NCBI RefSeq assembly: GCF_000422465.1
Contig: NZ_KE383842.1
Span: 1,932,710 to 1,996,709 of the forward strand
DNA: 64,000 nucleotides
Reading direction: 5' to 3'
DNA from: Paenibacillus harenae DSM 16969
Lineage (GTDB): Bacteria; Bacillota; Bacilli; Paenibacillales; Paenibacillaceae
The translations under genes were made by a program, and so were the position numbers. A model generated the notes under the pieces. That model ran no database searches and was not told the DNA's origin. It was given only the letters and a program-made list of their open reading frames with translations. This document shows, one piece after another, positions 27,101 to 34,430 of the stretch; within the stretch, counting starts at the first letter, position 1, and every line of letters starts with the position of its first letter.

Positions 27101-28009
27101 GGATGTCGTAGGGCCCAGCACGAGCATCTTGTCCCCGTTCCAAACGATCCGGTCCAGGTTCAGATTGCGCCCCGGATTGGCATGGCTGTGATAGACCATA
27201 TAATCGGAATCCAGATCGGGACCGCGAACGATGGAGTTATGCCCAAGCCCGACATGTTCTCCTTCCGCGTCAAGAAGAATCGGGTTCTGGGATGCGGCCG
27301 GCGCGAAGCCCGCAACCGGGTTCGAACTGCTCGCGTAATCTACCCTGTAAGCCTTGCTCCATATGTGGTTCCCGGTATAGGTCATATAATATTTTCCGTT
27401 TCGTTTGATGACCGTCGGCCCCTCGGTCCAGCCCTTCATCGCGGCTCCGGTATTCGATTTCTCACCGAACGTATAAGGATCGGACATCGGACGAACGTCG
27501 ATATTGCCGCTGCCGGTGCTGTAAAAGTACCATTGTCCGTCATCGTCAATGAATACGTGTCCGTCAATGCCATTGACCTTGTTGCCCGTTTGAGCAACGA
27601 AAGGACCTGTAGGGCTGGAGCTTTTCAGCACGCGATGACCGCGCTGCGTTGTGCCGGGATCATCGCGGAGCAGCGCGGTATACATGTAAAAATCGCCGTT
27701 CCAGTATACAACCTCCGGCGCATAGGCGCCCTTCGTAACCGGCTCGGCGGCGCATAGGCCGCGGTATTCCCAATTTACCAGGTCTTCCGACGACCATACC
27801 TTCACGCCCGGCTTATCGTCTACCGTACTTGCGTACAGATAGTAGATTCCGTTAAATTTCAAGATAAAGGGATCGCCTTCCCCATAAAAATCCCCATTAT
27901 TCCACCGCCATGATTCCGGTACGATCTGCGGATTGCTGTAAGAGAATGCCGATGCCGAAAAGGACATCATGAAAACAAAAGCAAGCAATCCCGTCAACCA
28001 TTTTTTCAT
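24155..28009 (-). CDS. Secreted multi-modular glycoside hydrolase family 43 with four CBM6-like modules
   Basis: A 1284-residue exported enzyme: signal peptide 1-23, GH43 five-bladed propeller at about 28-300 with catalytic-type residues Asp46 (GEGDPF), Asp149 (GIDGH) and Glu196 (WTEGP), a concanavalin-like domain at about 312-490, a CBM6-like module at about 502-634, then three very similar CBM6 modules (about 673-818, 826-968, 976-1117; each with GGEG, WNQ-GEWLKY and LDxxTDLTG). A second concanavalin-like domain is split: its first strands (DDFNDGN to WRVDTG, 643-663) precede the three CBM6 copies and the rest (1122-1284) follows. GH43 enzymes cut arabinose- or xylose-containing side chains. 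The ATG follows GTAGGAGC. A divergent AraC regulator and a LacI/CcpA-type site lie upstream. Confidence 0.92.
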   Translation of the reverse strand: MKKWLTGLLAFVFMMSFSASAFSYSNPQIVPESWRWNNGDFYGEGDPFILKFNGIYYLYASTVDDKPGVKVWSSEDLVNWEYRGLCAAEPVTKGAYAPEVVYWNGDFYMYTALLRDDPGTTQRGHRVLKSSSPTGPFVAQTGNKVNGIDGHVFIDDDGQWYFYSTGSGNIDVRPMSDPYTFGEKSNTGAAMKGWTEGPTVIKRNGKYYMTYTGNHIWSKAYRVDYASSSNPVAGFAPAASQNPILLDAEGEHVGLGHNSIVRGPDLDSDYMVYHSHANPGRNLNLDRIVWNGDKMLVLGPTTSEQPDPEMPEFSDRFRRDGLGDDWIVADGGNWRIRDGGTLYQDAIGEPERPRMLLSRKATGDDFTAEFNLRQVEQGNSENPLIGAVFSYKNENNYGIAALNRNQNRLETVFRVDGKNTERVSTALPQGYDYTKWHQIRIEKEGSDYRIYVDGMLKQTRSVERLGKGKIGYATMDAHAEFEYVAFSDKVGGNGANAAYKPIPGEIQAVHFNLKGNGLSDGNADQIHISEAADGGYYVDSFDKGNLQYNVNVSEAGTYDVAIRYAAAADAEVKLELDESTGLTDTVRLPSTGGADSWDNAVIRDVNLPQGLHKLKVIPAGGNFDLDSLKFNRSAATMPLSDDFNDGNDFDWMRFEQGWRVDTGEAAPFDNPKPVPGIVEAPFYNTGGEGIAYHDRTSDNIGGAYRSDAVDIRTNSNFNGLNVGWNQAGEWLKYNIEVKSAGMYRVEITAATTFTDNQARIWLDDHTDLTGPVHIPSTGDWNTWQSTLSPSFYLPEGRHTITFDTVKGEFDFARLKFVSFDVPKSLPGIVEAVHYNSGGEGVGYRDNTASNIGGQYRNDGVDIRVNPQGGWNVGWNQSGEWLKYNVSTAKSAAYDTSVRIATALDGGKIRLWLDETTDLTGIVDIPNTGGWNKWRNVKLGDITLPEGNHTVKVEIVQGEFELANLSFHTVNESKTLPGTVLAVDYMTGGEGVAYHDNTPDNVRGLYRTDDVDIRMLPEGATTGWNQTGEWLKYKVNVAEAGAYKLDLRVATAMNGSQVRLWLDDHTDLTGIVDVPNTGGFHEWMTITKEGVALPAGDHTVKVEIVTGEFDFYSFRFHNDPIVAKQGVYKSGPKGYPKAVIGDSRWSDYFVETDIQLGSHTQAGGNAGIIFRVNNPADGTDRGQNRDDFLQGYVAYLTADGVHLGKFDYNFQYLTGTALTDTVGNWQHMKVVASGTRIKVYVGDMENPLIDYTDRSETAFTHGKIGVRSFNSESSIDNFTVTPNPA

Positions 28010-28102
28010 TCCATATCAGCTCCTACGATAGAGTGCCATCCACGTTCAAGAAACGCTTCTTCCGGAGCGGCCGGACCGCCGCAGCCCAGCTTACGCCGTT
28101 TT

Positions 28103-28136
28103 TGAAAGCGTTCCCAAACCGTTTGCGTTAATTATA
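28103..28136 (-). promoter_or_regulatory. Promoter -10 with LacI/CcpA-type sites before the GH43 gene
   Basis: Minus-strand -10 TATAAT at 28131-28136. Just downstream lies TGAAAGCGTTCCCA (28103-28116), matching 13 of 14 cre positions, and an adjacent half-palindrome containing CAAACGGTTTG. Both sit between promoter and gene, where repressor binding would block transcription. Identity of the factor (CcpA or a local LacI protein) is open. Confidence 0.55.
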
Positions 28137-28305
28137 TCGCGGATGGTACAACTTCTTAATAGAGAAAGCGGTGCGTAAAATGAGGAAAAGGGACATAACA
28201 TCTCCTCTCGAGCCCTTTGCTCCATGTCCCGCCGCAAAAAATCGTGCTAGAATATAGGCACAGAATAAACGAATAAACAACGTTATTAAGGAAGGTCCGA
28301 CGACG

Positions 28306-29142
28306 ATGTTGAATAAACCCGGCAAACATGGGCCCATTTATCACCTGCCTCCGTTAGGAGATCCCCCTCCTGTGAGCGTACAGTTCTTGGGGATTAATTA
28401 CTGTGATTCGGATTACCGCAATATTCGCACGCTTTCGAAAATTACCGTTTTCGGATTTGTACTATCGGGACAAGGACGCGTTCAGGTTGGCACCCCGGTA
28501 TACACGGCTCGGCAGGGAGACGTATTCATCCTTCCGGCCGGCTGCTATCATGAAGTTGCCTCGGACCCTGATCACAAGGAGCAATGGAGTTATATATGGC
28601 TAAACATTAGCGGAAACTGGATTCTCAAGCTGTTGGAAGCCTATCATTTGCTCCCCCATACCGTCATATCGAGTAGAGAATTGGAATTCTTGTTTAATGA
28701 AGCCATTAAAGGCGCTAAGGAAAAATCAGTAGAAGAAATGAATAGCGAGCTGCAGATTATCGTTATGCGAATCATCGTCAGCCTCTTTGAAACGTTGCGC
28801 AAGAGAGGAGAATCGTTAACTTCAACGGTTTATGCGATAAAGCAGTGTTTGGACAACGCGATCCTTCATCCTTTCGATTCGGGCCAGCTCTCCGCGCAAA
28901 TCGGCATCTCCAAGAAGCAGATGAATCGCTTATTTAAAAGAGAAGTTGGGACTACCGTCTATAACTACGTCATCTCCAAAAAGATAGAGTCCGCAAAACT
29001 GATGCTGCTTAATACCCAACTCACCGTAAGCGATATCGGTTATAAGCTTGGTTACGTCGATCCGCATTATTTTTCGAACCTGTTCCATAGCAAAACCGGC
29101 GTCAGGCCAAGCGCCTTTCGAAAGCAGTTTACTAAAATTTAG
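28306..29142 (+). CDS. AraC family transcriptional regulator
   Basis: A 278-residue regulator with an N-terminal cupin (about 15-115; RQGDVFILPAGCYHEV) and a C-terminal AraC helix-turn-helix (about 178-275; LSAQIGISKKQMNRLFKR, IGYKLGYVDPHYFSNLF, GVRPSAFRK). The ATG follows AAGGAAGG. It diverges from the GH43 gene at 28009 and is its most likely activator, the cupin presumably binding a released sugar. The ligand is unknown. Confidence 0.92.
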   Translation: MLNKPGKHGPIYHLPPLGDPPPVSVQFLGINYCDSDYRNIRTLSKITVFGFVLSGQGRVQVGTPVYTARQGDVFILPAGCYHEVASDPDHKEQWSYIWLNISGNWILKLLEAYHLLPHTVISSRELEFLFNEAIKGAKEKSVEEMNSELQIIVMRIIVSLFETLRKRGESLTSTVYAIKQCLDNAILHPFDSGQLSAQIGISKKQMNRLFKREVGTTVYNYVISKKIESAKLMLLNTQLTVSDIGYKLGYVDPHYFSNLFHSKTGVRPSAFRKQFTKI

Positions 29143-29223
29143 ACTTCGAAATATACGCTCGCCGCTTCGGCCGCCGAACAACGCGTTAATATTTTGATAG
29201 GTATATGTAAGGTTTGCAAAAAA

Positions 29224-29245
29224 GCCGACTTCTCATGAAGTCGGC
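29224..29245 (-). terminator. Terminator, probably shared by convergent genes
   Basis: GCCGACTT-CTCATG-AAGTCGGC, an 8-bp perfect stem, followed on the minus strand by TTTTTTGC and on the plus strand by CTTTC. It ends the amino-acid ABC operon and possibly the AraC gene. Confidence 0.8.
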
Positions 29246-29263
29246 CTTTCGAATCCTCTGCCG

Positions 29264-29914
29264 TTAAACGATTTTCGTCTCCAGTCTTTTCGCAACTAAC
29301 GATAAGGCGTAATTAACCGTAAAGTACAGAATGGCTGCTAACAGGAGAATCGGAATGACATAATTCTGATTTTGCCCGCTGACGATTTTTGATTGGTTCA
29401 TAAGCTCCGGCAATGAAATGACAACGGCCAACGACGTATCTTTCAATAAGGATATAAATTGGCTGACAAGCGGCGGCACCATGCGGCGAAGCCCCTGCGG
29501 CAGAACGATATGCCAGAGGGTTCGCATGTAGCCGAGCCCCGATGATCGTGCCGCTTCAATCTGCCCCTTATCGATCGATTGCAGGCCGCTGCGGACGATT
29601 TCGGAAATCATGGCCCCTTCGAATAACGTCAAAGCAACGATCGCCGCATACACCGGACCGAGCTGAATGCCGATATCCGGCAAAGCGAACCGTGCGAAAA
29701 ACATAATGAGGAGCAGCGGCAAATTGCGAAGCACCTCTACGAGCACGCCAAGAATCGGCGAAAGAACAGGCACCTTCATATAACGAATGATCCCGACGAC
29801 AGAGCCGAGTAAAAAGCTGTAAACAATGGATAGAAACGCCACTTTGAGCGTCATAAAGAAGCCTTCGAATATAAACCTTAAATTGTCGCTTGAAAAAGCA
29901 TTGGCGAAATCCAT
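29264..29914 (-). CDS. Polar amino-acid ABC transporter permease
   Basis: A 216-residue PAAT-family permease (GlnP/GltK-like). It has about five membrane segments and a docking loop EAARSSGLGYMRTLWHIVLPQ-like in position about 125-145 (family signature ending in ILPQ/VLPQ). The ATG at 29914 follows AAGGAGGGGG. Together with the paralogue at 29931 it forms the heterodimeric channel. It is the last gene of the operon, ended by the hairpin at 29224. Confidence 0.93.
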   Translation of the reverse strand: MDFANAFSSDNLRFIFEGFFMTLKVAFLSIVYSFLLGSVVGIIRYMKVPVLSPILGVLVEVLRNLPLLLIMFFARFALPDIGIQLGPVYAAIVALTLFEGAMISEIVRSGLQSIDKGQIEAARSSGLGYMRTLWHIVLPQGLRRMVPPLVSQFISLLKDTSLAVVISLPELMNQSKIVSGQNQNYVIPILLLAAILYFTVNYALSLVAKRLETKIV

Positions 29915-29930
29915 CAGGGCCCCCTCCTTC

Positions 29931-30584
29931 CTAACTGTGTTTAGCCAGTCTGCGTTCCAGGATAAGCGCTGCGTAACTTAAAGGAAGGGTCAGCACCAAA
30001 TAAAAAACGGCAACAAAAATATAAGTATCAAAGGTGGCGTACGTTTTGCCGGCGACGCGATCGCCGAAATACATGAGATCCAATCCGGCGATAACGCTGA
30101 GCACCGACGAGTTCTTAACTAAATTAATAAACTGGTTGCTAAGCGGGGGAATGACGATTTTGATCGCTTGCGGGAGAATAACGTATCTCATCGTTTGCAC
30201 ATACGTCAATCCGGAAGAAAGCGCCGCCTCCGACTGTCCCTTCGGCACGGACATGATTCCCGCCCGAATCGTTTCCGCTATAAAGGCAGCGGTGTACACC
30301 GTTAGCCCAATTGTTCCACTAATAAATCCGTTTAGCGTTATTCCGAGCATAGGCAATACCAGGTAAAACAGATATACGATGAGTAAAAGCGGTATGTTAC
30401 GGATGAATTCGACATATACGGTCCCGAGCCAGCGCAGCGGCTTGACGGTAGTAATCCGGAATACCGCGATGACCGTCCCAAGTAAGAAACTGCCGAGCAG
30501 AGCAAGGATGCTGGCATAGATCGTGTTCACAAAGCCTTCTATATAGAAGTCGAAGTATTCGATTAAGATTGAGAAATCCGGCAT
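29931..30584 (-). CDS. Polar amino-acid ABC transporter permease
   Basis: A 217-residue PAAT-family permease, paralogous to the next gene. Membrane segments near 18-40, 50-75, 85-105, 150-170 and 185-207; docking motif EAALSSGLTYVQT followed by VILPQ (about 125-145). The ATG at 30584 follows AAGGAGGA. It lies downstream of the binding-protein gene across a small hairpin (30619-30640). Substrate is an acidic or polar amino acid by family; not more precise. Confidence 0.93.
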   Translation of the reverse strand: MPDFSILIEYFDFYIEGFVNTIYASILALLGSFLLGTVIAVFRITTVKPLRWLGTVYVEFIRNIPLLLIVYLFYLVLPMLGITLNGFISGTIGLTVYTAAFIAETIRAGIMSVPKGQSEAALSSGLTYVQTMRYVILPQAIKIVIPPLSNQFINLVKNSSVLSVIAGLDLMYFGDRVAGKTYATFDTYIFVAVFYLVLTLPLSYAALILERRLAKHS

Positions 30585-30618
30585 GGTTTATCCTCCTTGC
30601 AAATATGACCAATGGAAG

Positions 30619-30640
30619 AAGGACGGCCTTGGCCGCCCTT
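30619..30640 (-). other. Hairpin between amino-acid binding-protein and permease genes
   Basis: On the minus strand AAGGGCGGCC-AA-GGCCGTCCTT forms a 10-bp stem with one G-U pair. It lies 20 bases after the binding-protein stop and has only a weak pyrimidine tail. It may act as partial attenuator or 3'-end stabiliser, giving more binding protein than permease. Confidence 0.5.
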
Positions 30641-30659
30641 CCGGTGCTGCGTTGATCCG

Positions 30660-31505
30660 TTACTCGGAAGGCGCTTCCCCGATCCAGCGCTCGTAGATGG
30701 TATTGTATTCGCCGCTTTCCTTCATCGCTGCCAGCTCATTATTGACGGCATCCGCAAGCTCCGTCTCGCCTTTCTTGATCGCGATGCCGTACGGCTCGTC
30801 GGTGAACGGCTCTCCGACCACTTCGTAACCGGGATCTTGCGCCACCATGCCGTACAGAATGGCATTATCCGTTGTCAATACGTCTCCTTGACCCGCTTTT
30901 AGCGCGCCGAAGGCATCCTGGTAGTTATCGAATTCAAGCACGGTTGCATCCGGCGCCTTTTCTATAATGTTGTCTACGGAGGTGGAGCCTTTAACGGCGA
31001 GCACTTTGGTTCCTTTTGCAATGTCGTCGATGCCTTTAATCGCGCTTCCCTTTTTCACTAGCAAGGACTGTCCCGCTTTAAAATACACCTCCGAGAAATC
31101 GACCTGTTCCTTCCGCTCCTCCGTAACGGTCATGGTCGCAACAATCATATCAATCTCATTGTTATCCAGCATCGGAATCCGGGTCTTCGAGGTTACTTCC
31201 TTCAGCTCGATTTTCGTCTCGTCTCCCAGAATGGACTTCGCCAGCGCTTTCGCGATATCCACATCGAAGCCTTCGACTTCGTTGTTCGCGGGATTTTTGA
31301 GGCCGAACAGCTTCGTATCGTATTTCACCCCGACGATCAGCTTGCCTCTGCTTTTGATCGTATCCAGCAGCGAGGCATCCGCTCCCGGGTTCTCCCCCGT
31401 CGATCCCGAACTGTTGTCGACCTTCCCGCCTCCGCAACCCGCCAATACAAATACCGACATAACCATCGTCATTAAGGCAACGGCCAACCATTTCTTTGCC
31501 ATCAT
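30660..31505 (-). CDS. Amino-acid ABC transporter substrate-binding lipoprotein (SBP family 3)
   Basis: A 281-residue binding protein. Lipobox LAGC (Cys at about 24), a Gly/Ser linker, then the SBP_bac_3 fold: DTIKSRGKLIVGVKYDTKLF, VEGFDVDIAKALAK (the FDVD motif contacts the amino-acid substrate), DMIVATMTVTEERK and YGIAIKKGE. Start at the first of two ATGs after AGGGGAG. Family members of this shape often bind glutamate, aspartate or glutamine. It is second in the operon after the ATPase. Confidence 0.93.
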   Translation of the reverse strand: MMAKKWLAVALMTMVMSVFVLAGCGGGKVDNSSGSTGENPGADASLLDTIKSRGKLIVGVKYDTKLFGLKNPANNEVEGFDVDIAKALAKSILGDETKIELKEVTSKTRIPMLDNNEIDMIVATMTVTEERKEQVDFSEVYFKAGQSLLVKKGSAIKGIDDIAKGTKVLAVKGSTSVDNIIEKAPDATVLEFDNYQDAFGALKAGQGDVLTTDNAILYGMVAQDPGYEVVGEPFTDEPYGIAIKKGETELADAVNNELAAMKESGEYNTIYERWIGEAPSE

Positions 31506-31525
31506 TTCGAATCTCCCCTTTTATC

Positions 31526-32254
31526 CTAATGATTAAGTACACGATTTAAAAATAAGCGTGCCCGCTCCTCGCGCGGATTGGAAAAAAATTCGACCGGCGC
31601 CGCTTCCTCGATGATTTGTCCCTTATCCATGAACACGACCCGGTCGGCAACTTCCCGCGCAAAACCCATCTCATGCGTAACGACGACCATCGTCATCCCC
31701 TCGTTCGCAAGCGCCTTCATTACATCCAATACCTCGCCGACCATTTCGGGATCGAGGGCCGACGTCGGTTCATCGAACAGCATGACTTGCGGTTTCATGG
31801 CCAGTCCCCTGGCAATGGCCACGCGCTGCTGTTGTCCACCGGACAGTTGGGAAGGATATTGGCCGGCTTTGTCCGCAATCCCGACCTTATCCAAGTAATA
31901 CATGGCGGTTTTTTCGGCTTCCTGCTTCGTCTGGCCAAGCACTTTCATAGGCGCTAACGTAATGTTGTCGATTACTTTCTTATGAGGATACAAATTGAAA
32001 TGTTGAAACACCATTCCAATATCCCGCCTTAGCTTGTTAATATTCGTCTTCTTGTCATTGACTTTCTGACTGTTAACGGTCAGATCGCCGCTCGAGATGG
32101 TTTCCAGGCGGTTAATGCAGCGAAGCAGCGTGCTTTTGCCGGAACCGGACGGTCCCACGACGACGACGACTTCCCCTTGCTCCACCTGAAGATTGATAGC
32201 CTTGAGCACATGGAAATCACCGTAATGCTTTTCAACCTGTTGAAATAAAATCAT
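31526..32254 (-). CDS. glnQ: Amino-acid ABC transporter ATP-binding protein (GlnQ type)
   Basis: A 242-residue ATPase with Walker [10 protein letters not shown] (about 35-43), Q-loop in [13 protein letters not shown], signature LSGGQQQR, Walker [15 protein letters not shown] and H-loop VVTHEMGFA. The open frame extends 8 codons upstream, but the ATG at 32254 directly follows AAGGAGGGGG. It is the first gene of the amino-acid importer operon, followed by the binding protein and two permeases. The symbol is by family resemblance only; the substrate may be glutamate rather than glutamine. Confidence 0.92.
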   Translation of the reverse strand: MILFQQVEKHYGDFHVLKAINLQVEQGEVVVVVGPSGSGKSTLLRCINRLETISSGDLTVNSQKVNDKKTNINKLRRDIGMVFQHFNLYPHKKVIDNITLAPMKVLGQTKQEAEKTAMYYLDKVGIADKAGQYPSQLSGGQQQRVAIARGLAMKPQVMLFDEPTSALDPEMVGEVLDVMKALANEGMTMVVVTHEMGFAREVADRVVFMDKGQIIEEAAPVEFFSNPREERARLFLNRVLNH

Positions 32255-32304
32255 TGGCCCCCTCCTTCCCAAGTTCATAAAGCAACATTTGTCAGATATA
32301 AGTT

Positions 32305-32333
32305 AGATAATCTTACATAAATACTACGGACAA
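32305..32333 (-). promoter_or_regulatory. Candidate promoter of the amino-acid ABC operon
   Basis: On the minus strand TTGTCC (32328-32333), a 17-base spacer and TTATCT (32305-32310). The heptamer ATGTAGG or ATGTAAG occurs three times around it at 20-22 base spacing, reading toward the gene, which may be a regulator's binding repeats. Boxes are moderate matches. Confidence 0.4.
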
Positions 32334-32473
32334 CCTACATAATCTTATCGAATCCTACATTTTAAATGAAATTATTTCTTGTATGGAGATCTTAGCTCGA
32401 ACGAAAAGGGTGGAGTCAAGGCCATGCTGGCGATACCGCTCGATGCCGGTCCTTAAGCCAGATTAGCAGGCCA

Positions 32474-32515
32474 CTAAAAAAACAGGCAATCCTCTCGCGA
32501 AGGATTTGCCTGTTT
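32474..32515 (-). terminator. Rho-independent terminator of the proline dehydrogenase gene
   Basis: On the minus strand AAACAGGCAAATCCT pairs with AGGATTGCCTGTTT across a 7-base loop and is followed by TTTTTTT. It lies about 30 bases after the stop codon. Confidence 0.88.
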
Positions 32516-32542
32516 CCATTCTTCTTCTAACGCTTCGCTTAT

Positions 32543-33514
32543 TTAGTCATACGCTTGCGTGTGATCGATTTCCTCATTGCTTACCATAGCGATCACGGCT
32601 CGATAAAGATTCGGCGGGTATTCCGCGATCCGATGACACAAGTACAAATACCAATCATGTCCGTAGGTAAGATAAATCCGTACCGGATACCCGGCTTTTT
32701 TTAGCTTGCTGCTCAATTCCGGACGAATGCCGTACAACATTTCGAATTCCGCACCTGCGCCGGACAACCATCCGCGCTCCAGCGCTTCTTCGATAATCCC
32801 CTCGTCATAGGTAGCAATAGACACGCGGTGCCCTTGGCGGATCGCGCTTTCCACAAGTTCCAAATAACGGCGATTCAGCTCGGGAGATCGGGGGATCGAG
32901 CAGTCATCCGGTTCTTGATAAGCGCCTTTGACGATGCGAATACGGCCAGGCGAAGCAAGCCTGGACGCCAGATCCTGCGGCGTTCTCGTCAATTGCGCCT
33001 GCAAAGTAATGCCGATATTCGGAAAAACCGATACGGCCCGTTCATATACGGAGAGGATGCTCTCTGTCTTGCCGGACTCTTCCATGCTGATGAATAGTTC
33101 GATGCCGGCTGCCTTGGCTTGTTCCGCAAGTTTCATCAGATACGAAAAAGCAAGCCCTTTATCCAATGAAAGCCCGATATGCGATAGATCGAATGACACG
33201 CGGGCCGGGATCCCCTCTTGGCCCAGATCATGGATCAAGCCCTTCATCTCTAAAGCGGCAGCTTCGCATTCCGCGGCATCCGTCGTATTTTCGCCGATAT
33301 ATTCGATGGATACCGCGTACCCTTTTGCCGCTAGCTTGCGTCCTGCTTCAAGGCCGTCCTGCCGAACGTCACCCGTTACGTACTGAGCGGCGGCAAGACG
33401 CAAAAGCCGATTGAGCTGGGGCGTCCGCTCCAAATAAGACTTTAGATCCGCGCGACGGGCGATTGATTTAAGCGCGGCCGTGAATTGTTTTTCCAAATCC
33501 GATGCTTGGTGCAT
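32543..33514 (-). CDS. Proline dehydrogenase
   Basis: A 323-residue monofunctional FAD-linked proline dehydrogenase (usual bacterial length about 300). Barrel motifs in order: SIEYIGENTTD, RVSFDLSHIG, ELFISMEESGKTE, GITLQAQL, RIVKGAYQEP, VSIATYDE, EFEMLYGI (the substrate/FAD region) and RIYLTYGHDWYLYLCHRIAE near the end. It oxidises proline to pyrroline-5-carboxylate, passing electrons to the quinone pool. The ATG follows GAGGGAGAG. It sits downstream of an AraC regulator; no P5C dehydrogenase gene is in the window. Confidence 0.93.
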   Translation of the reverse strand: MHQASDLEKQFTAALKSIARRADLKSYLERTPQLNRLLRLAAAQYVTGDVRQDGLEAGRKLAAKGYAVSIEYIGENTTDAAECEAAALEMKGLIHDLGQEGIPARVSFDLSHIGLSLDKGLAFSYLMKLAEQAKAAGIELFISMEESGKTESILSVYERAVSVFPNIGITLQAQLTRTPQDLASRLASPGRIRIVKGAYQEPDDCSIPRSPELNRRYLELVESAIRQGHRVSIATYDEGIIEEALERGWLSGAGAEFEMLYGIRPELSSKLKKAGYPVRIYLTYGHDWYLYLCHRIAEYPPNLYRAVIAMVSNEEIDHTQAYD

Positions 33515-33593
33515 GATACGATCTCTCCCTCTTTCAAGTTATATCCAGTGTACAAGGGAGAAGCGCAGCGGTATTGTATAAAATTGCTCTTTT

Positions 33594-34406
33594 TCATCTA
33601 TGCGATAACGCATATTGTTGCGGCGTAGCCCCTACGATCTTGCCGAATGCCCTCGCGAAGTGACTCTGATCATAGAAGCCCGCTTCCGCCGCAATTTCGG
33701 CGATCGGCCGCTGTTTCATCAATTCCGCCTTTGCATAATTGATCCGCAATAAGTTTTGATAAGCATGCGGAGGCAGATGACTCCTGCTCTTAAATAATCG
33801 AATGAGATGGAATCTGCTGATTCCCGCAACGTTCTCCAGCTTCTCCAACGTTATCCGCTCGGTAAAATACGCATGCAGATATTCCTTTATAAGATTGACG
33901 TATTTCTGGTCCTGCTTGCCATGGCGTGATTCATGTTCGAGATCGGAGCTATTCCGGCTGACGAGCGCAAGCACCAGATCGATTAAAGCCGTTTCGGTCT
34001 CAAGCGGAGAACAGGCTCCGGCAAGCGCCTCCATCGTGCGGTTGATTAGCGTGCGACAGGCTTTATTCTTGCCTTCTCCCAATAGAAACGGGATATGAAG
34101 CCGGTCAATCTCCCGCTGCTTAAGACCCTGGAACCATACCGGATCAATGAACAGCATCTTGTATTTCCATTCTCTCCCCGTATCGGGATGACAGGCATGA
34201 GGCATCATCGGCGGAAAACTGATCAACCTCCCCGCTTCAACGCGATGCATGGTTCCGTCACACCAGGCGTTCGTTTCGCCTTCATCAACGACTCCGATCG
34301 AATATTCCTCGTGGAAATGCTTTTGATAGGCCAGATCGCCTTTCAGACATCGCTTTGCTTCCAAGAAAGGCAGCGCGTTATCGCGGTAAAAAGTCACGTT
34401 CGTCAT
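33594..34406 (-). CDS. AraC family transcriptional regulator
   Basis: A 270-residue regulator with an AraC_binding cupin (about 20-90; HFHEEYSIGVVDEGE) and a C-terminal helix-turn-helix (about 165-265; ERITLEKLENVAGISRFHLI, IAAEAGFYDQSHFARAF, VGATPQQYA). This is the subclass often linked to amino-acid exporters or local enzymes. The ATG at 34406 follows GGGGAG 13 bases upstream. It lies between the SDR-family gene and proline dehydrogenase on the same strand; it may regulate either. Confidence 0.92.
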   Translation of the reverse strand: MTNVTFYRDNALPFLEAKRCLKGDLAYQKHFHEEYSIGVVDEGETNAWCDGTMHRVEAGRLISFPPMMPHACHPDTGREWKYKMLFIDPVWFQGLKQREIDRLHIPFLLGEGKNKACRTLINRTMEALAGACSPLETETALIDLVLALVSRNSSDLEHESRHGKQDQKYVNLIKEYLHAYFTERITLEKLENVAGISRFHLIRLFKSRSHLPPHAYQNLLRINYAKAELMKQRPIAEIAAEAGFYDQSHFARAFGKIVGATPQQYALSHR

Positions 34407-34430
34407 GATTATTCAGCAACTCCCCGTTCA

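Noticed and set aside
32255..32542. T-box or amino-acid riboswitch before the amino-acid ABC operon
   Set aside because: No T-box core motif and no long structured leader; only a modest promoter and heptamer repeats were seen.
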